From Cryobacterium levicorallinum (GTDB lineage Bacteria; Actinomycetota; Actinomycetes; Actinomycetales; Microbacteriaceae): DNA of 64,000 bases. The notes below the pieces were generated by a model. It had not been told where the DNA came from, did not search any database, and saw only the letters and a program-made list of their open reading frames with translations. The stretch covers positions 171,875 through 235,874 of the forward strand of contig NZ_SOFE01000023.1 of NCBI RefSeq assembly GCF_004402405.1, in the 5' to 3' direction. Positions within the stretch are counted from its first letter, which is position 1; each line of letters starts with the position of its first letter. The translations under genes were made by a program, and so were the position numbers. Of the stretch, positions 35,954-44,488 are shown one piece after another.

Positions 35954-36508
35954 ATGAGGACGGCAGATGCCCTGAGAGCGAGTCGGGGGGCTAAGAGAAT
36001 ACCAACGCTACGTCGCTCGTTCATACGCGGTGCGTGCCTGTTGGTCATTGCCATTCCAGTCCTTGCTGGCTGCTCGTCGAAGGACGACAGCGTTCCAGTT
36101 GCACAGGCCACTTCCGCAAGTGATGCCGCGGAACGCAGACTCGCATGCTTACAGGACAGAGGGTGGACTGTAACTCTGAGTGAAGATAACGCGATTGCCG
36201 CTTCCGTCCCCAGCGACCAGTTGCCTATTTATCAGCAGGATGCCGAAGAGTGCGGCGAGGGTCTGCTTCCTGACAAAAACGAATTTAGTTCTGAGCAATG
36301 GTCAGAAGCGTACGCGGCTGCTAACGACACGGTGGACTGCTTGACGGTACTGGGATACGAGGTCGACAACCGCCCGTCGCTTCAAAAGTTCATCGACGAC
36401 AGTGGCGACTGGAGCGTATACGCCGACTTGCTCGACCAAGGAATCATCAGCGGCTCTGAGGTCTCAAAGCTCGAAAACTCTTGCCCTCAAGCCGAATACT
36501 GGGGATAG
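35954..36508 (+). CDS. Lipoprotein of unknown function, transposon cargo
   Basis: The 184-residue protein has a lipoprotein signal peptide (hydrophobic CLLVIAIPVLAGC, lipobox Cys about residue 42), then an acidic soluble domain with four cysteines (in RRLACLQ, EECGEG, VDCLTV, NSCPQA). The ATG at 35954 is chosen because it gives a normal-length basic N-region; the open frame from 35735 is unlike coding sequence. It diverges from the exporter operon and lies 73 bp before the secreted-peptide gene, so all five may act together. No family is recognised. Confidence 0.75.
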   Translation: MRTADALRASRGAKRIPTLRRSFIRGACLLVIAIPVLAGCSSKDDSVPVAQATSASDAAERRLACLQDRGWTVTLSEDNAIAASVPSDQLPIYQQDAEECGEGLLPDKNEFSSEQWSEAYAAANDTVDCLTVLGYEVDNRPSLQKFIDDSGDWSVYADLLDQGIISGSEVSKLENSCPQAEYWG

Positions 36509-36581
36509 TTGGCTCCTATAGACGGTTGCGCGATGGACTTCCGGATCATCCGGGCGGGCGGACCTGATCGAGAGGATGAGC

Positions 36582-36920
36582 ATGAACAAGAAACGTAAAT
36601 ATAGCTTGCTCGCTTTGGCAGGGGGTCTTCTGTTAGCGATGAGCACTTCCACCGCCGCCCAAGCCGCGACCATTCAACTTGGAAGCATAAATTGTGGACA
36701 GGCCTACGCGCCGTACGCTCACATACTTTCCGACACGAGCGGTTCCACCATCCAACACGTCCATCGACGGTCGGCGACGCAGACGACTACGTTCACATAC
36801 AGCAATTCACTTCGGACTGTGCGAACCAGTTCCAGTAACTTCACAACTGAAAATTCGTCATACATCTATTTTTCGAGTAACGCAATTATTCACGGCTACT
36901 CGACCTTCTGTGACACCTGA
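36582..36920 (+). CDS. Small secreted two-cysteine peptide, bacteriocin-like candidate
   Basis: The 112-residue preprotein has a classical Sec signal (MNKKRKYSLLALAGGLLLAM, cleavage probably after AQA). The mature part of about 82 residues is rich in Ser, Thr and aromatic residues and low in charge, with one cysteine near each end (SINCGQ and STFCDT). It looks like an extracellular beta-strand protein closed by a disulfide. The ATG at 36582 has GAGAGG six bases upstream, better than the ATG at 36576. The neighbouring ABC exporter with a peptidoglycan-binding adaptor resembles bacteriocin loci of the lactococcin-972 type, but I see no clear family match. Confidence 0.7.
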   Translation: MNKKRKYSLLALAGGLLLAMSTSTAAQAATIQLGSINCGQAYAPYAHILSDTSGSTIQHVHRRSATQTTTFTYSNSLRTVRTSSSNFTTENSSYIYFSSNAIIHGYSTFCDT

Positions 36921-36981
36921 TTCCCCTGTGAAACCTCGCGAGCCTAGAACTTTTCGTGCGGTTAGAGGTTAGTCGCATACC

Positions 36982-37015
36982 GGTGTCCGGTTTGGATGGA
37001 TCACAACCGGACACC
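36982..37015. terminator. 11-bp hairpin between convergent genes
   Basis: GGTGTCCGGTT (36982-36992) and AACCGGACACC (37005-37015) are perfect complements with a 12-nt loop. It lies between the plus-strand peptide gene and the minus-strand zinc-ribbon gene, as a bidirectional terminator would. No strong T run follows on either strand. Confidence 0.6.
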
Positions 37016-37095
37016 TTGGCTGCCCCTGGCTGCGTTATGCCCTGCATTTTCCCTTTTCATTTGAGTCCATCCAGGCCCACAGGCTCCCACTCGCG

Positions 37096-37512
37096 CTAAT
37101 ACGAATTCCCCTCGTCGTCGAAGTGTTCCTCTTCGTCGGACTCCATTTGCATGATGCGCGCTTCGGCCTCAGCTGGTGCCGTGGAAACTCCGTTGGCGTC
37201 AAGGAGTATCCATCTACGTCCGCGGAAATCGGGGTGGGTGGATGGAACCCATCGAAATCCGTACGTTCGGAAACGTGCGTTGCGGGTTTCCCGATCCGGG
37301 ACCAACGATTCCGCTGTCTTGCGGTCTTGGACGGCACAGTTGGATGAACTGCACGTGCCACAGGTGCGCCGACGACCGTCGCCGGCCGCTGGCCAGACGG
37401 GGAAGCGTTCACCGGGTAGTTCTTGGCGGCATTGCAGGCAAGTCTTGGGGTTGTGTGCGTCGCGGTGCTCATCCCGGTCGACGTCTTGGCCACAAGTTCC
37501 ACATGAAGTCAT
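37096..37512 (-). CDS. Zinc-ribbon protein, transposon cargo
   Basis: The 138-residue protein has three CxxC pairs in its first 60 residues (CGTC at 4-7, CLQC at 25-28, CGTC at 51-54), consistent with one or two zinc ribbons. It then has an aromatic/Arg-rich segment and an acidic tail (EEEHFDDEG). No family is recognised. It could be a zinc-binding accessory protein of the transposon. Confidence 0.55.
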   Translation of the reverse strand: MTSCGTCGQDVDRDEHRDAHNPKTCLQCRQELPGERFPVWPAAGDGRRRTCGTCSSSNCAVQDRKTAESLVPDRETRNARFRTYGFRWVPSTHPDFRGRRWILLDANGVSTAPAEAEARIMQMESDEEEHFDDEGNSY

Positions 37513-37622
37513 GCCCTCACGGTAGTGAACGCCACCGACAGAGAAATGCCCTGACCGGGAGAGAGCACGGCCAGCGGCATTGATTGTGGGCGTAGGAAGC
37601 TACGCCGAGTCTCGTGAGCGGT

Positions 37623-37877
37623 CTACGCGTCCAGGGCGGTGCTCTGCGCCAGGGCGGAGATGAGGTCGGGCCTGAAGCCGGCCCAGTGGTTATGATCGTC
37701 GACGACAACGATGGGTGCTGCGCTGTAGCCGAGGTCTTCGGTGACATACTCGAGGGCCACGGCGTTCTCGGTCACGTCGACGGTTCTGTAGATTACGCCT
37801 GCTTTGTCGAGTGGTCGGTCGGTCATCGTGCATTGGATACACGCTGGCTTGCTGTACACCGTCACCATCCCGCTCAT
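37623..37877 (-). CDS. NrdH-like glutaredoxin
   Basis: The 84-residue thioredoxin-fold redoxin has the CxxC active site in KPACIQCTM (Cys13 and Cys16), a VDVTEN turn and a cis-Pro region SAAPIVVVDD, as in NrdH. NrdH reduces class Ib ribonucleotide reductase in actinobacteria, but no nrdI, nrdE or nrdF is nearby. Here it may serve disulfide chemistry or be passenger DNA. The ATG at 37877 has GAGGAAG eight bases upstream. Confidence 0.85.
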   Translation of the reverse strand: MSGMVTVYSKPACIQCTMTDRPLDKAGVIYRTVDVTENAVALEYVTEDLGYSAAPIVVVDDHNHWAGFRPDLISALAQSTALDA

Positions 37878-37981
37878 GATCTTGCTTCCTCTCTACCAAC
37901 AATTTTTTGCCTGGCTGGCACGAGAAATCGATAGCGACCGTGAGTGCCGGGGTCTGACCAGTAATGGAACGGTGGTTGGCG

Positions 37982-38554
37982 CTAAGGGTTGAGGTGGCGG
38001 TAGATCGTTGCTCGTGAGACGCCGAGGGCTTTGGCGATTTGGGTGGGGGTTTCGCCGCGTTGTTGTCGGGCTTGGGCTGCTGCGAGTGTGTCGGGTGTCA
38101 TGACGGTCGGGCGTCCACCGACCCGGCCCTGGGCTCGGGCGGTGGTGAGTCCGGCGAGGGTGCGTTCGCGAATCATGTCCCGTTCGAGTTCGGCGAAGGC
38201 GGCCATCATGGTGAAGAAGAATTTGCCTTCTCCGGTGGGTCGGTAGGTTCCGGCGAGTGTGCCGGTGAGGATCTGGAGGGCGATGTGTTTGTCGTGGAGG
38301 TCGTCGGCGATGGTGAGGACTTCTTTGACGGATCGTCCGAGGCGGTCCAGTTTCCAGACGCAGAGGGTGTCGCCTGGCCGGAGGTAGTCGAGCGCGGCGA
38401 TCAGTCCGGGCCGGCTGGGTGCGCGGCTGGAGATGGTGTCGGTGAAGATCCGTCCGCAGCCGATGGTGGTGAGTGCGTCGTGTTGCATGGTGGTGTCTTG
38501 GCTGTGGGTGGAGACGCGGGCGTAGCCGACGAGGGTGACGTGTGTGGTGGCCAT
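37982..38554 (-). CDS. tniR: Serine resolvase of the transposon
   Basis: The 190-residue small serine recombinase has the catalytic Ser15 in GYARVSTHSQ and the conserved KLDRLGRS and ELERDMIRERT segments. A C-terminal helix-turn-helix is present (TPTQIAKALGVSRATIYRHL). It resolves cointegrates formed by TniABQ at a res site next to the gene. Its position beside tniQ matches tniR of Tn402-like elements. Confidence 0.92.
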   Translation of the reverse strand: MATTHVTLVGYARVSTHSQDTTMQHDALTTIGCGRIFTDTISSRAPSRPGLIAALDYLRPGDTLCVWKLDRLGRSVKEVLTIADDLHDKHIALQILTGTLAGTYRPTGEGKFFFTMMAAFAELERDMIRERTLAGLTTARAQGRVGGRPTVMTPDTLAAAQARQQRGETPTQIAKALGVSRATIYRHLNP

Positions 38555-38732
38555 TCGTCTATCGTCTCAGAATAGTCTCAGAACATCGTCGGTTCCAGCT
38601 ATGTTTTGAGACGGGTTGTGGACGTTCGCGGGGTGGCGTGTCGTTGATGGTGCTGTTGTCTCGAAATGTACCGTTTGTGGACACCGGTCAATCATCATCG
38701 CTCGCGGTTATTTATTCTAGGTAGTGCAACGG
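38555..38732. promoter_or_regulatory. Probable res site and tniR promoter
   Basis: The gap between resolvase and tniQ contains several copies of a GTCTC(A/G)(A)AA-like motif in both orientations (GTCTCAGAA twice, TTTTGAGAC, TTGTCTCGAAA). This fits the paired half-sites of a resolvase res region. Subsite boundaries cannot be set by eye. Confidence 0.55.
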
Positions 38733-39929
38733 TTACCGATTTGGTGTTGTGCGATGGAAGTCGAGGGGGATGGCCAACTCGATGAATGCGTTCACTACGT
38801 CGTGGATCTGGTCGGCGTCGTTGTGCTTGTACGCGGCAAAGTTGAAGAGGGTGCGGGCTCCTGCGGGGTTGACGCGTGCGTCCTCGACAGCCGCGGTGAA
38901 GGCCTCCCTCAGTGACAGCCGCTCACCGATTGGGAGAAACGGTGCCCGCGTCGGTGGCTGCGGCGGTGGGGTGCCATCGCTAATGACGCTATCGGGCACG
39001 GGGCGAAAGAGATCGGAGTCATTTCCCAGACCAGTGATGGAGCCGTTTTCCAGCAGCATGACTGCGGTCGCTGCCGCTTCCATCGTGTGCCGCTGCACCG
39101 GTTCCGGTTGCTGTTCGTATGGATACCAGAATGCCTGTCCGTCGCGGGTGCGATAGCCAGCTTGAGCCCAGACCTGACGGATGAGATCAGTGACGACTTT
39201 CCGGCTCCCGGAGATGGGGCAACTGAGCTCGTCGATGATCGTGCGGAGCAGCCGGAACCAGATCCCCGCGTGGACGTTTCGACGGGGAAGTTCAACCTGA
39301 CCGATCGTGAAGGCGTCGTGGGTTCGTTGGTCCAACGTCAGAATGTGTTCCGGCGCCGGCCTCGATGTCGGCGGCTCCAATTCCCACATGCCGAAGTAGC
39401 CCCGGGCCGTAAGGGGGTCTTCAAGCCAGCATCCGTGGACGGGGCAGCTGGAGACGATCGGTATGGCCCATAGCAAGAGGTACGGGTGTGGGGACGGGCT
39501 GGCGGCCACACATTCCGGACACGCTCTCGTTGGAAGATGGGGCGATAGGAGCCATGGCCGCCACCGCGGGACGTCACGTGTGTTCTGTGTCCCAGGCGGC
39601 CGCAGTACGGACAGTTGTCGGGCGTAGGTTTCGAAGCAGTCTGGGACGGGCTCCAGCGTATCGAGCAGCCAGGGAACCCCGCCGTCCACACTCATCTGCC
39701 GCATCCGGTCCACGGTGACGCCGGTGCGCTCCGTCAGGACGTCGATCATTCCGGATGGCGGCACCATATCGATGTCGTCGGCGGCACTCCGTCCGAGCGT
39801 GAAGCCGATGTCATCACCGAGGAGGGTGAGGTCGATGCCGTAGCAGGCGGCGATACGGTGCAGCCACGAGGACAGTGCTTCACCCGGGATCGGCGCCGGA
39901 TGTGCCGGCCACCGGCGTGGCCCAATCAC
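38733..39929 (-). CDS. tniQ: Transposition protein TniQ
   Basis: The protein has 398 residues from the GTG at 39929, or up to 432 from 40031, which would overlap tniB. The N-terminal TniQ domain starts with PAPIPGEALSSWLHRIAACY. It then has a zinc-ribbon-like cluster (RACPECVA and SCPVHGCW). TniQ helps target-site selection with TniA and TniB. The C-terminal half is less conserved. Confidence 0.88.
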   Translation of the reverse strand: MIGPRRWPAHPAPIPGEALSSWLHRIAACYGIDLTLLGDDIGFTLGRSAADDIDMVPPSGMIDVLTERTGVTVDRMRQMSVDGGVPWLLDTLEPVPDCFETYARQLSVLRPPGTQNTRDVPRWRPWLLSPHLPTRACPECVAASPSPHPYLLLWAIPIVSSCPVHGCWLEDPLTARGYFGMWELEPPTSRPAPEHILTLDQRTHDAFTIGQVELPRRNVHAGIWFRLLRTIIDELSCPISGSRKVVTDLIRQVWAQAGYRTRDGQAFWYPYEQQPEPVQRHTMEAAATAVMLLENGSITGLGNDSDLFRPVPDSVISDGTPPPQPPTRAPFLPIGERLSLREAFTAAVEDARVNPAGARTLFNFAAYKHNDADQIHDVVNAFIELAIPLDFHRTTPNR

Positions 39930-39939
39930 AGCGGCCTGG

Positions 39940-40857
39940 TCACAGTAATTCTCGTTCGAATAGGTGCCGTCGTTCGGTGGGCCCGACGTAATCGGCCATG
40001 ACCAGGGTGCGTTGGTTGATGCTTTCCTCACCGCTTTCTACGGCGGTGATCGCGGCGGCGGTCAGGAGTCGGGCGAGTTCCCCGATGGTGCCCTCGCATC
40101 GAGCCAGCAGATACTGGGCCATATCGTCAGTCGCAATGTTGGACGGATGCTGCAGCGGCAACGCGGCCGCGAAGCTGGCTAACAACGACACGGTGTCAGC
40201 ACCGACAGTCCACAGGGGAAGGACGACGGGTTCGAATCGGTTCTCCAACTGGTCGTCGGATCGGATGGCCAGATACGCCTCCCGTGTTCCGACTCCAATG
40301 ATCGGGATGCGCAACTCGTTGCCGAGGAAACGCAGCAGATTGAGAAACTCCCGACGGCTGCTGCCCGACCCAGCGAGAACGTTGTGCAACTCATCGATGA
40401 CGAGCATCCGCACGCCCGTTGAGCGCAGGAGCCTCAGTGACATCTGCTCCACGTCGGGCAACCGACGCCGCGGTTGCAAGGGCGCGCCAAGCGCCGCGAG
40501 GAGCGCGATGTAGAACCGCAGCACGGACGGGTCCGAGGGCATCTGCACGCTCAACACGGGAATGTGCTCCCGGTCCGGCTCGGTCTCCGGCAGGTGCCCT
40601 CGACGGAACTTTTCCACGATCATCGACTTGCCATTGTTCGTCGGCCCGATTAGAAGCAGGTTCGGCATCCGCTGCTTATCGGGCCAACCCAGCAGGGCCT
40701 CCAGCCGGGCGACCGTCTCCACCGCCCTGGGGTAACCGATCCACCGGTCCGCTCGAATCAACTCCACCCGCTCACTGGCAGGCAGCCGTGCACGCTCCCG
40801 CACCGAAGGGTGCAAGTGCGACAAATCCGGTGCGACATAATCGGACACGGTCACCAC
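39940..40857 (-). CDS. tniB: Transposition AAA+ ATPase TniB
   Basis: The 305-residue AAA+ protein has Walker A GPTNNGKS (about 70), Walker B VIDELHN (about 155) and a GVGTREA sensor-like segment. It is a TniB/TnsC-type target-selection regulator that recruits the TniA transposase. Its start shares the last base of tniA, so the genes are coupled. Confidence 0.93.
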   Translation of the reverse strand: MVTVSDYVAPDLSHLHPSVRERARLPASERVELIRADRWIGYPRAVETVARLEALLGWPDKQRMPNLLLIGPTNNGKSMIVEKFRRGHLPETEPDREHIPVLSVQMPSDPSVLRFYIALLAALGAPLQPRRRLPDVEQMSLRLLRSTGVRMLVIDELHNVLAGSGSSRREFLNLLRFLGNELRIPIIGVGTREAYLAIRSDDQLENRFEPVVLPLWTVGADTVSLLASFAAALPLQHPSNIATDDMAQYLLARCEGTIGELARLLTAAAITAVESGEESINQRTLVMADYVGPTERRHLFERELL

Positions 40858-42551
40858 TACTGCTCGATCTCATCGAACCCAGCCACCGCTATCCCGGGCG
40901 ACGGCGCGTCCGACGGTGGATCGTCCGACGGTTCCGGCGGCAGCACGGCATCCGGGCTCGGGGCGCCGCTCTTCGTTACGGCAGGTGTGGTGCGGCGTCG
41001 TTCGGTATCGCGGCGCATGCGTTTGGTGGTTTTCGACGCGGTGCTGGCGATGTCCCTCATCTGCCCGATCATGCGGAACAGGACTTCCTCGTCCACCTGA
41101 GCGATGCCACGTTCGTGTAACCGGGCCAGGGCACGCTGGTGCTCCCAGAGACTCACCACCGGGTTCGCCATCGTCCGATACGGTACCTCTATATAGAGGT
41201 GTCCGTCGGGGTCCAATACCCAGATCCGGCTGAGGTCTCGCGGGTCTCGCCGGATCAGGAACGGAGGCAACGTGTCGCGCCTGCTGATCCACGGCTTCAA
41301 CGCGTTAGCGAAGTAGTGGACGTGGTCGATGACGAATCCCGTCCGCGTCAGGGTGCGCCGCACAACGGGGAGGAAATCGATCAGGAACGCTGTCGGGTTC
41401 GTCACCACCGCCGGCAGCCCGGTGGCGGCGACGCCTTCGGCCCACCGGCCGGCGGGCGTCTGCCCCAACGTGCTGTGAATACTGCCGTGGTAGCTGGCCA
41501 CGGCCAGGGCCAACCATTTCTCCAACTCGTGCAGTGTCAGCATCGCCATCCGGTCCGAGTCATACCGGCCACGCTCGACCGGGTTAGAGAACGTAGTCCC
41601 AGGAAGTTCGTGGACCTGCTGCATCGCAGTCCCAATCACCCGCTCCACGATCCCGCCATAGTGAGGCCGGCCCGGCGGCCGGTACGCCAGCTCGATTCCG
41701 TGCTGCTCACACCCACGACGCAGCGCCTCACTCTTAAATTCGCTGGCGTTGTCAAGGTACAACTGCCGCGGTTTACCGCTCATCGGCCACGGTGCGTCAA
41801 CTCCCAGGCTCTCCAGCCACGGCCGTTTATCTGTGGCAGCATGCGCGAGACATAGGCCCACCGACACGGCCGACGGTGCCTCCAGCGTGACGACCATCCC
41901 CACCAACGTGCGGCTGCACACATCGATTGCCACGGTCAGATACGGGCGCCCGACAGGTTGTCGTTCCCGCTCGTCGACGACGATCACGTCGATGACCGTG
42001 TGATCGATCTGCACCTGCTCCAAAATTGTGCCAATCACGGGAACGTCGCCGCCGGCAGCCTGCAATGACCGCACCGCATCCGGACCTCCCCGACGCCGGC
42101 CCACCTCCACCGGATTCAACGCCCGAATCCGCCGTGTCACCGTGTTCCGCGCTGGAACTGGAAGGTGTCCCATCCGGCACGCGCCCGCGATGTCACGGTA
42201 TACCGCTGCCTGGGTTCGCTTCTGCCGGGTCAGAAACTGCTTCCGCACCACCTCACGGACAAGGTCCTCAACCGCGGCTGTCAGCCGCCACGTACCTTTC
42301 CCATGCGAGGAGCGCCCGGGAGCCAAATCCGTCAGCAACCCCGACCCCGTTCGATGGCGTTTGATCAGCAGGTAGACCTGGCGCCGCGACACCCCGAGCG
42401 ATAATGCGGCAGCATCGACCGCGGCCCGGCCCACGATCGCTCGCGCCGCCAACGGCGCAATCACCGCCGACACCCTCATCGTGCGATCCCACAAAGCATC
42501 CGGCATCGTCAACGTGCCGGGCTCAGCAATGTGCACTGATTCAGCGTCCAC
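40857..42551 (-). CDS. tniA: DDE transposase TniA
   Basis: The 564-residue Mu/TniA-class transposase has an N-terminal helix-turn-helix region (about 45-130). Its catalytic core carries Asp in QIDHTVIDV (about 180), Asp in YLDNASEF (about 270) and Glu in GGIVERVIG (about 305). A C-terminal Mu-type beta barrel follows. It is the first tni gene, 143 bp from the right terminal repeat. Confidence 0.94.
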   Translation of the reverse strand: MDAESVHIAEPGTLTMPDALWDRTMRVSAVIAPLAARAIVGRAAVDAAALSLGVSRRQVYLLIKRHRTGSGLLTDLAPGRSSHGKGTWRLTAAVEDLVREVVRKQFLTRQKRTQAAVYRDIAGACRMGHLPVPARNTVTRRIRALNPVEVGRRRGGPDAVRSLQAAGGDVPVIGTILEQVQIDHTVIDVIVVDERERQPVGRPYLTVAIDVCSRTLVGMVVTLEAPSAVSVGLCLAHAATDKRPWLESLGVDAPWPMSGKPRQLYLDNASEFKSEALRRGCEQHGIELAYRPPGRPHYGGIVERVIGTAMQQVHELPGTTFSNPVERGRYDSDRMAMLTLHELEKWLALAVASYHGSIHSTLGQTPAGRWAEGVAATGLPAVVTNPTAFLIDFLPVVRRTLTRTGFVIDHVHYFANALKPWISRRDTLPPFLIRRDPRDLSRIWVLDPDGHLYIEVPYRTMANPVVSLWEHQRALARLHERGIAQVDEEVLFRMIGQMRDIASTASKTTKRMRRDTERRRTTPAVTKSGAPSPDAVLPPEPSDDPPSDAPSPGIAVAGFDEIEQ

Positions 42552-42668
42552 CCCGCCACCTCCTTATTGTGCAGAGGAATAGTGAGCAAAAACCATTTTA
42601 GTGCAGAGGTGAACGGAAAAACCAGCGCTCAACACACGCCTGCACAACCCCGAAAAAACGCGGGACGC

Positions 42669-42694
42669 TGTGCAGACGTGAACGGAAAATGACA
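42669..42694 (-). repeat. Right terminal inverted repeat of the transposon
   Basis: Read on the minus strand from 42694 it is TGTCATTTTCCGTTCACG then TCTGCACA, differing from the left end at two positions. GTGCAGAGGTGAACGGAAAA at 42601-42620 and a weaker copy at about 42568 repeat the inner part and are probable TniA-binding sites. Confidence 0.9.
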
Positions 42695-42904
42695 AACCGC
42701 CAGCTTCCTGGGGGAATGCCCGGGGGTCGTCCCCTTGCGGGCTCGGCGATCCAAGGTCCGCGCCAGCAATCCGCGCCAAGCAGGCTCGAATCAGGGCTAC
42801 GGTGTCAGGAAGAGTGTGACGACCCTCAGAGCCCGTATTACCGGCACGGCGATGACCAAACTTCGATCTCGGTCGTGTTTTCAGCACTGACCTAGGGTGG
42901 ACGT

Positions 42905-43642
42905 ATGGATGCCGACATCAACTTCTACTTCGACCCCGTCTGCCCTTTCGCCTGGATGACCAGCAAGTGGGTGCGGCAGGTGCAGGCGCAGCGTCGCTAC
43001 ACCGTGGACTGGCGATTCATCTCGTTGCGCCTGATCAATGCCCAGGTCGATTACGACGTACATTTCCCTCCCGAGTACGAAGCTGGCCACACAGCCGGGC
43101 TCCGGCTCCTGCGGGTAGCCGCCCGAGCGCGAGCAGAATACGGCCGCCAAGCGATGGCACCGCTGTACGCAGCCTTCGGGTCTCACATCTTCGACACCGC
43201 ACCAGGTTCGGACAATCATCGGAGCGAGGTCGAGATGCGTGAGCTCCGCGGGACGCGTGAGTTCGCGGAGCCGATCCTCGCCGAGGTGGGCCTGCCGCTC
43301 GAGCTGGCGGGCGCTCTCGACGACGAATCATGGGACATCGAGATCCAGCAGGAGACGGACGAAGCGCTCTCCCTCACAGGAAGAGACGTGGGCACGCCCA
43401 TCATCCACTTCGAGCCACCCACCGGTGCGGCCTTCTTCGGACCAGTGATCAGCCGCCTGCCGCACGAGGACTCAGCAGTCGAGTTGTGGGACCACGTCGT
43501 CGCTCTGGCACGCTTCCCAGGATTTGCCGAACTCAAACGCAGCCTGCGCGAGCAGCCACAGCTGGCCGCGTTCGGAGTCGACGCGAGCACGGTCGGAGAG
43601 CAAGAAGACTGGCACGGCGGCAGCCGGCGGCAGAAGAAATGA
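42905..43642 (+). CDS. DsbA-fold, mycothiol-dependent nitroreductase-like protein
   Basis: The 245-residue protein has a thioredoxin fold with an alpha-helical insertion (FrnE/DsbA-like). The active site is DPVCPFAWMTSKW, with a single nucleophilic Cys13 and no second cysteine. The cis-Pro region is GRDVGTPIIHFEPP. The motif resembles the mycobacterial mycothiol-dependent reductase Rv2466c, so a mycothiol-linked reductase role is likely. The gene starts 210 bp outside the transposon and is followed by a START-like gene 22 bp later. Confidence 0.8.
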   Translation: MDADINFYFDPVCPFAWMTSKWVRQVQAQRRYTVDWRFISLRLINAQVDYDVHFPPEYEAGHTAGLRLLRVAARARAEYGRQAMAPLYAAFGSHIFDTAPGSDNHRSEVEMRELRGTREFAEPILAEVGLPLELAGALDDESWDIEIQQETDEALSLTGRDVGTPIIHFEPPTGAAFFGPVISRLPHEDSAVELWDHVVALARFPGFAELKRSLREQPQLAAFGVDASTVGEQEDWHGGSRRQKK

Positions 43643-43663
43643 CCCCTCCGTTAGGGTATACGC

Positions 43664-44167
43664 ATGAGTGAGACAAGCATCCGCAGCCACCAGGAGTCCG
43701 TCATCGTCGAGGCGTCGGCCGCGTTTCTCTACGAACTGCTCTCCGACATCACCCGCACCGGCGAATGGAGCCCCGTCTGCACGTCGTGCTGGTGGGACGA
43801 CGATGCCGAGGCTGGTCGAGTTGGTGCCTGGTTCACCGGGCACAACGAGCTCCCGCATCGGACCTGGGAGACACGGTCTGAGGTCGTGACGGCAGAGCAC
43901 GGTCGCGAGTTCGCCTGGGTGGTGGGCGGCAGCTTCGTCCGCTGGGGCTTCAGCTTCACCGCCGCGGAGACCGGGACGATACTCACCGAGTCGTGGGAGT
44001 TCCTGCCGGACGGGATCGCCATGTTCGAGGACAAGTTCGGCGAAGACGCCCACGCTCAAATCCTCGACCGCACCCAGCAAGCCTTCGACGGCATCCCGAA
44101 AACCCTCGCCGCGATCAAACGGATCGCCGAGATCTCCAGCGACGCAGGGGCACAGACCCAGTCATGA
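43664..44167 (+). CDS. SRPBCC/START-like protein
   Basis: The 167-residue protein has the SRPBCC start pattern (SVIVEASAAFLYELLSDITR, then GEWSP) and the long C-terminal helix ending in TLAAIKRIAEI. It belongs to the polyketide-cyclase/dehydrase superfamily of small hydrophobic ligand-binding proteins. No ligand can be deduced. It probably forms an operon with the DsbA-fold gene. Confidence 0.8.
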   Translation: MSETSIRSHQESVIVEASAAFLYELLSDITRTGEWSPVCTSCWWDDDAEAGRVGAWFTGHNELPHRTWETRSEVVTAEHGREFAWVVGGSFVRWGFSFTAAETGTILTESWEFLPDGIAMFEDKFGEDAHAQILDRTQQAFDGIPKTLAAIKRIAEISSDAGAQTQS

Positions 44168-44488
44168 CCGGACCGTCCGGGAAGGGCTGTCTCTGCAACG
44201 GTGTTTCCAGCACTTCTACGAGCCGCCTAAATTCCCACTGGCCTCATCGACCTTGAGAAGTTCCTTCCCGGCACCGCCGGCAACCGAGTAGACGACGACG
44301 ATTCTAAGGTGTCCCGGTCGCCGTCCCCTGTGCGAGACAGCGTCGGCGCACTCCGCCACCGGGTGCTTTGGTACAAAACCTGTGTCGCTCGAGGTCCGGC
44401 TTTCGGGCACATCGAATGAAGGGGAGGGCCCCATTCTCGGACTATGGCCACAGCGGGTGTGCGGAGTGCTTCAGGTCGAACATGGTGC
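44168..44488. other. Intergenic region holding one dispersed repeat
   Basis: A 74-bp repeat unit occupies 44324-44397; the rest shows no supported gene. A minus-strand frame at 44216-44434 runs through the repeat and is not convincing. Confidence 0.5.
44324..44397. repeat. Dispersed 74-bp repeat, copy A
   Basis: It is identical to 50045-50118 except for one base (73 of 74) and similar to 60611-60683. The ends form an imperfect inverted repeat, GCGAGACAG near the left and CTGTGTCGC near the right. This suggests a REP- or MITE-like unit rather than coding sequence. Confidence 0.85.

Larger units (their letters stand above)
32374..42694. mobile_element. Tn402/Tn5053-like transposon with exporter cargo
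   Basis: The element is about 10.3 kb. Its 26-bp terminal repeats both begin TGTCATTTTCCGTTCACG and match at 24 of 26 positions. The right end holds the minus-strand genes tniA, tniB, tniQ and a serine resolvase, in the order of the Tn402/Tn5053 family. Additional copies of the terminal sequence (GTGCAGAGGTGAACGGAAAA at 42601-42620) lie inside the right end, as expected for TniA-binding sites. The cargo lies between 32.8 and 37.9 kb. Four bases (AACC) are shared across the two flanks (32370-32373 and 42695-42698) instead of the usual clean 5-bp duplication. Confidence 0.9.

Noticed and set aside
40419..41855. Plus-strand ORFs antisense to tniB and tniA
   Set aside because: The minus strand carries full TniA/TniB motifs. 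The plus frames are high-GC shadows.
44216..44434. A minus-strand ORF with a plausible-looking C-terminus
   Set aside because: It runs across the dispersed repeat, has no start signal and no recognisable domain.
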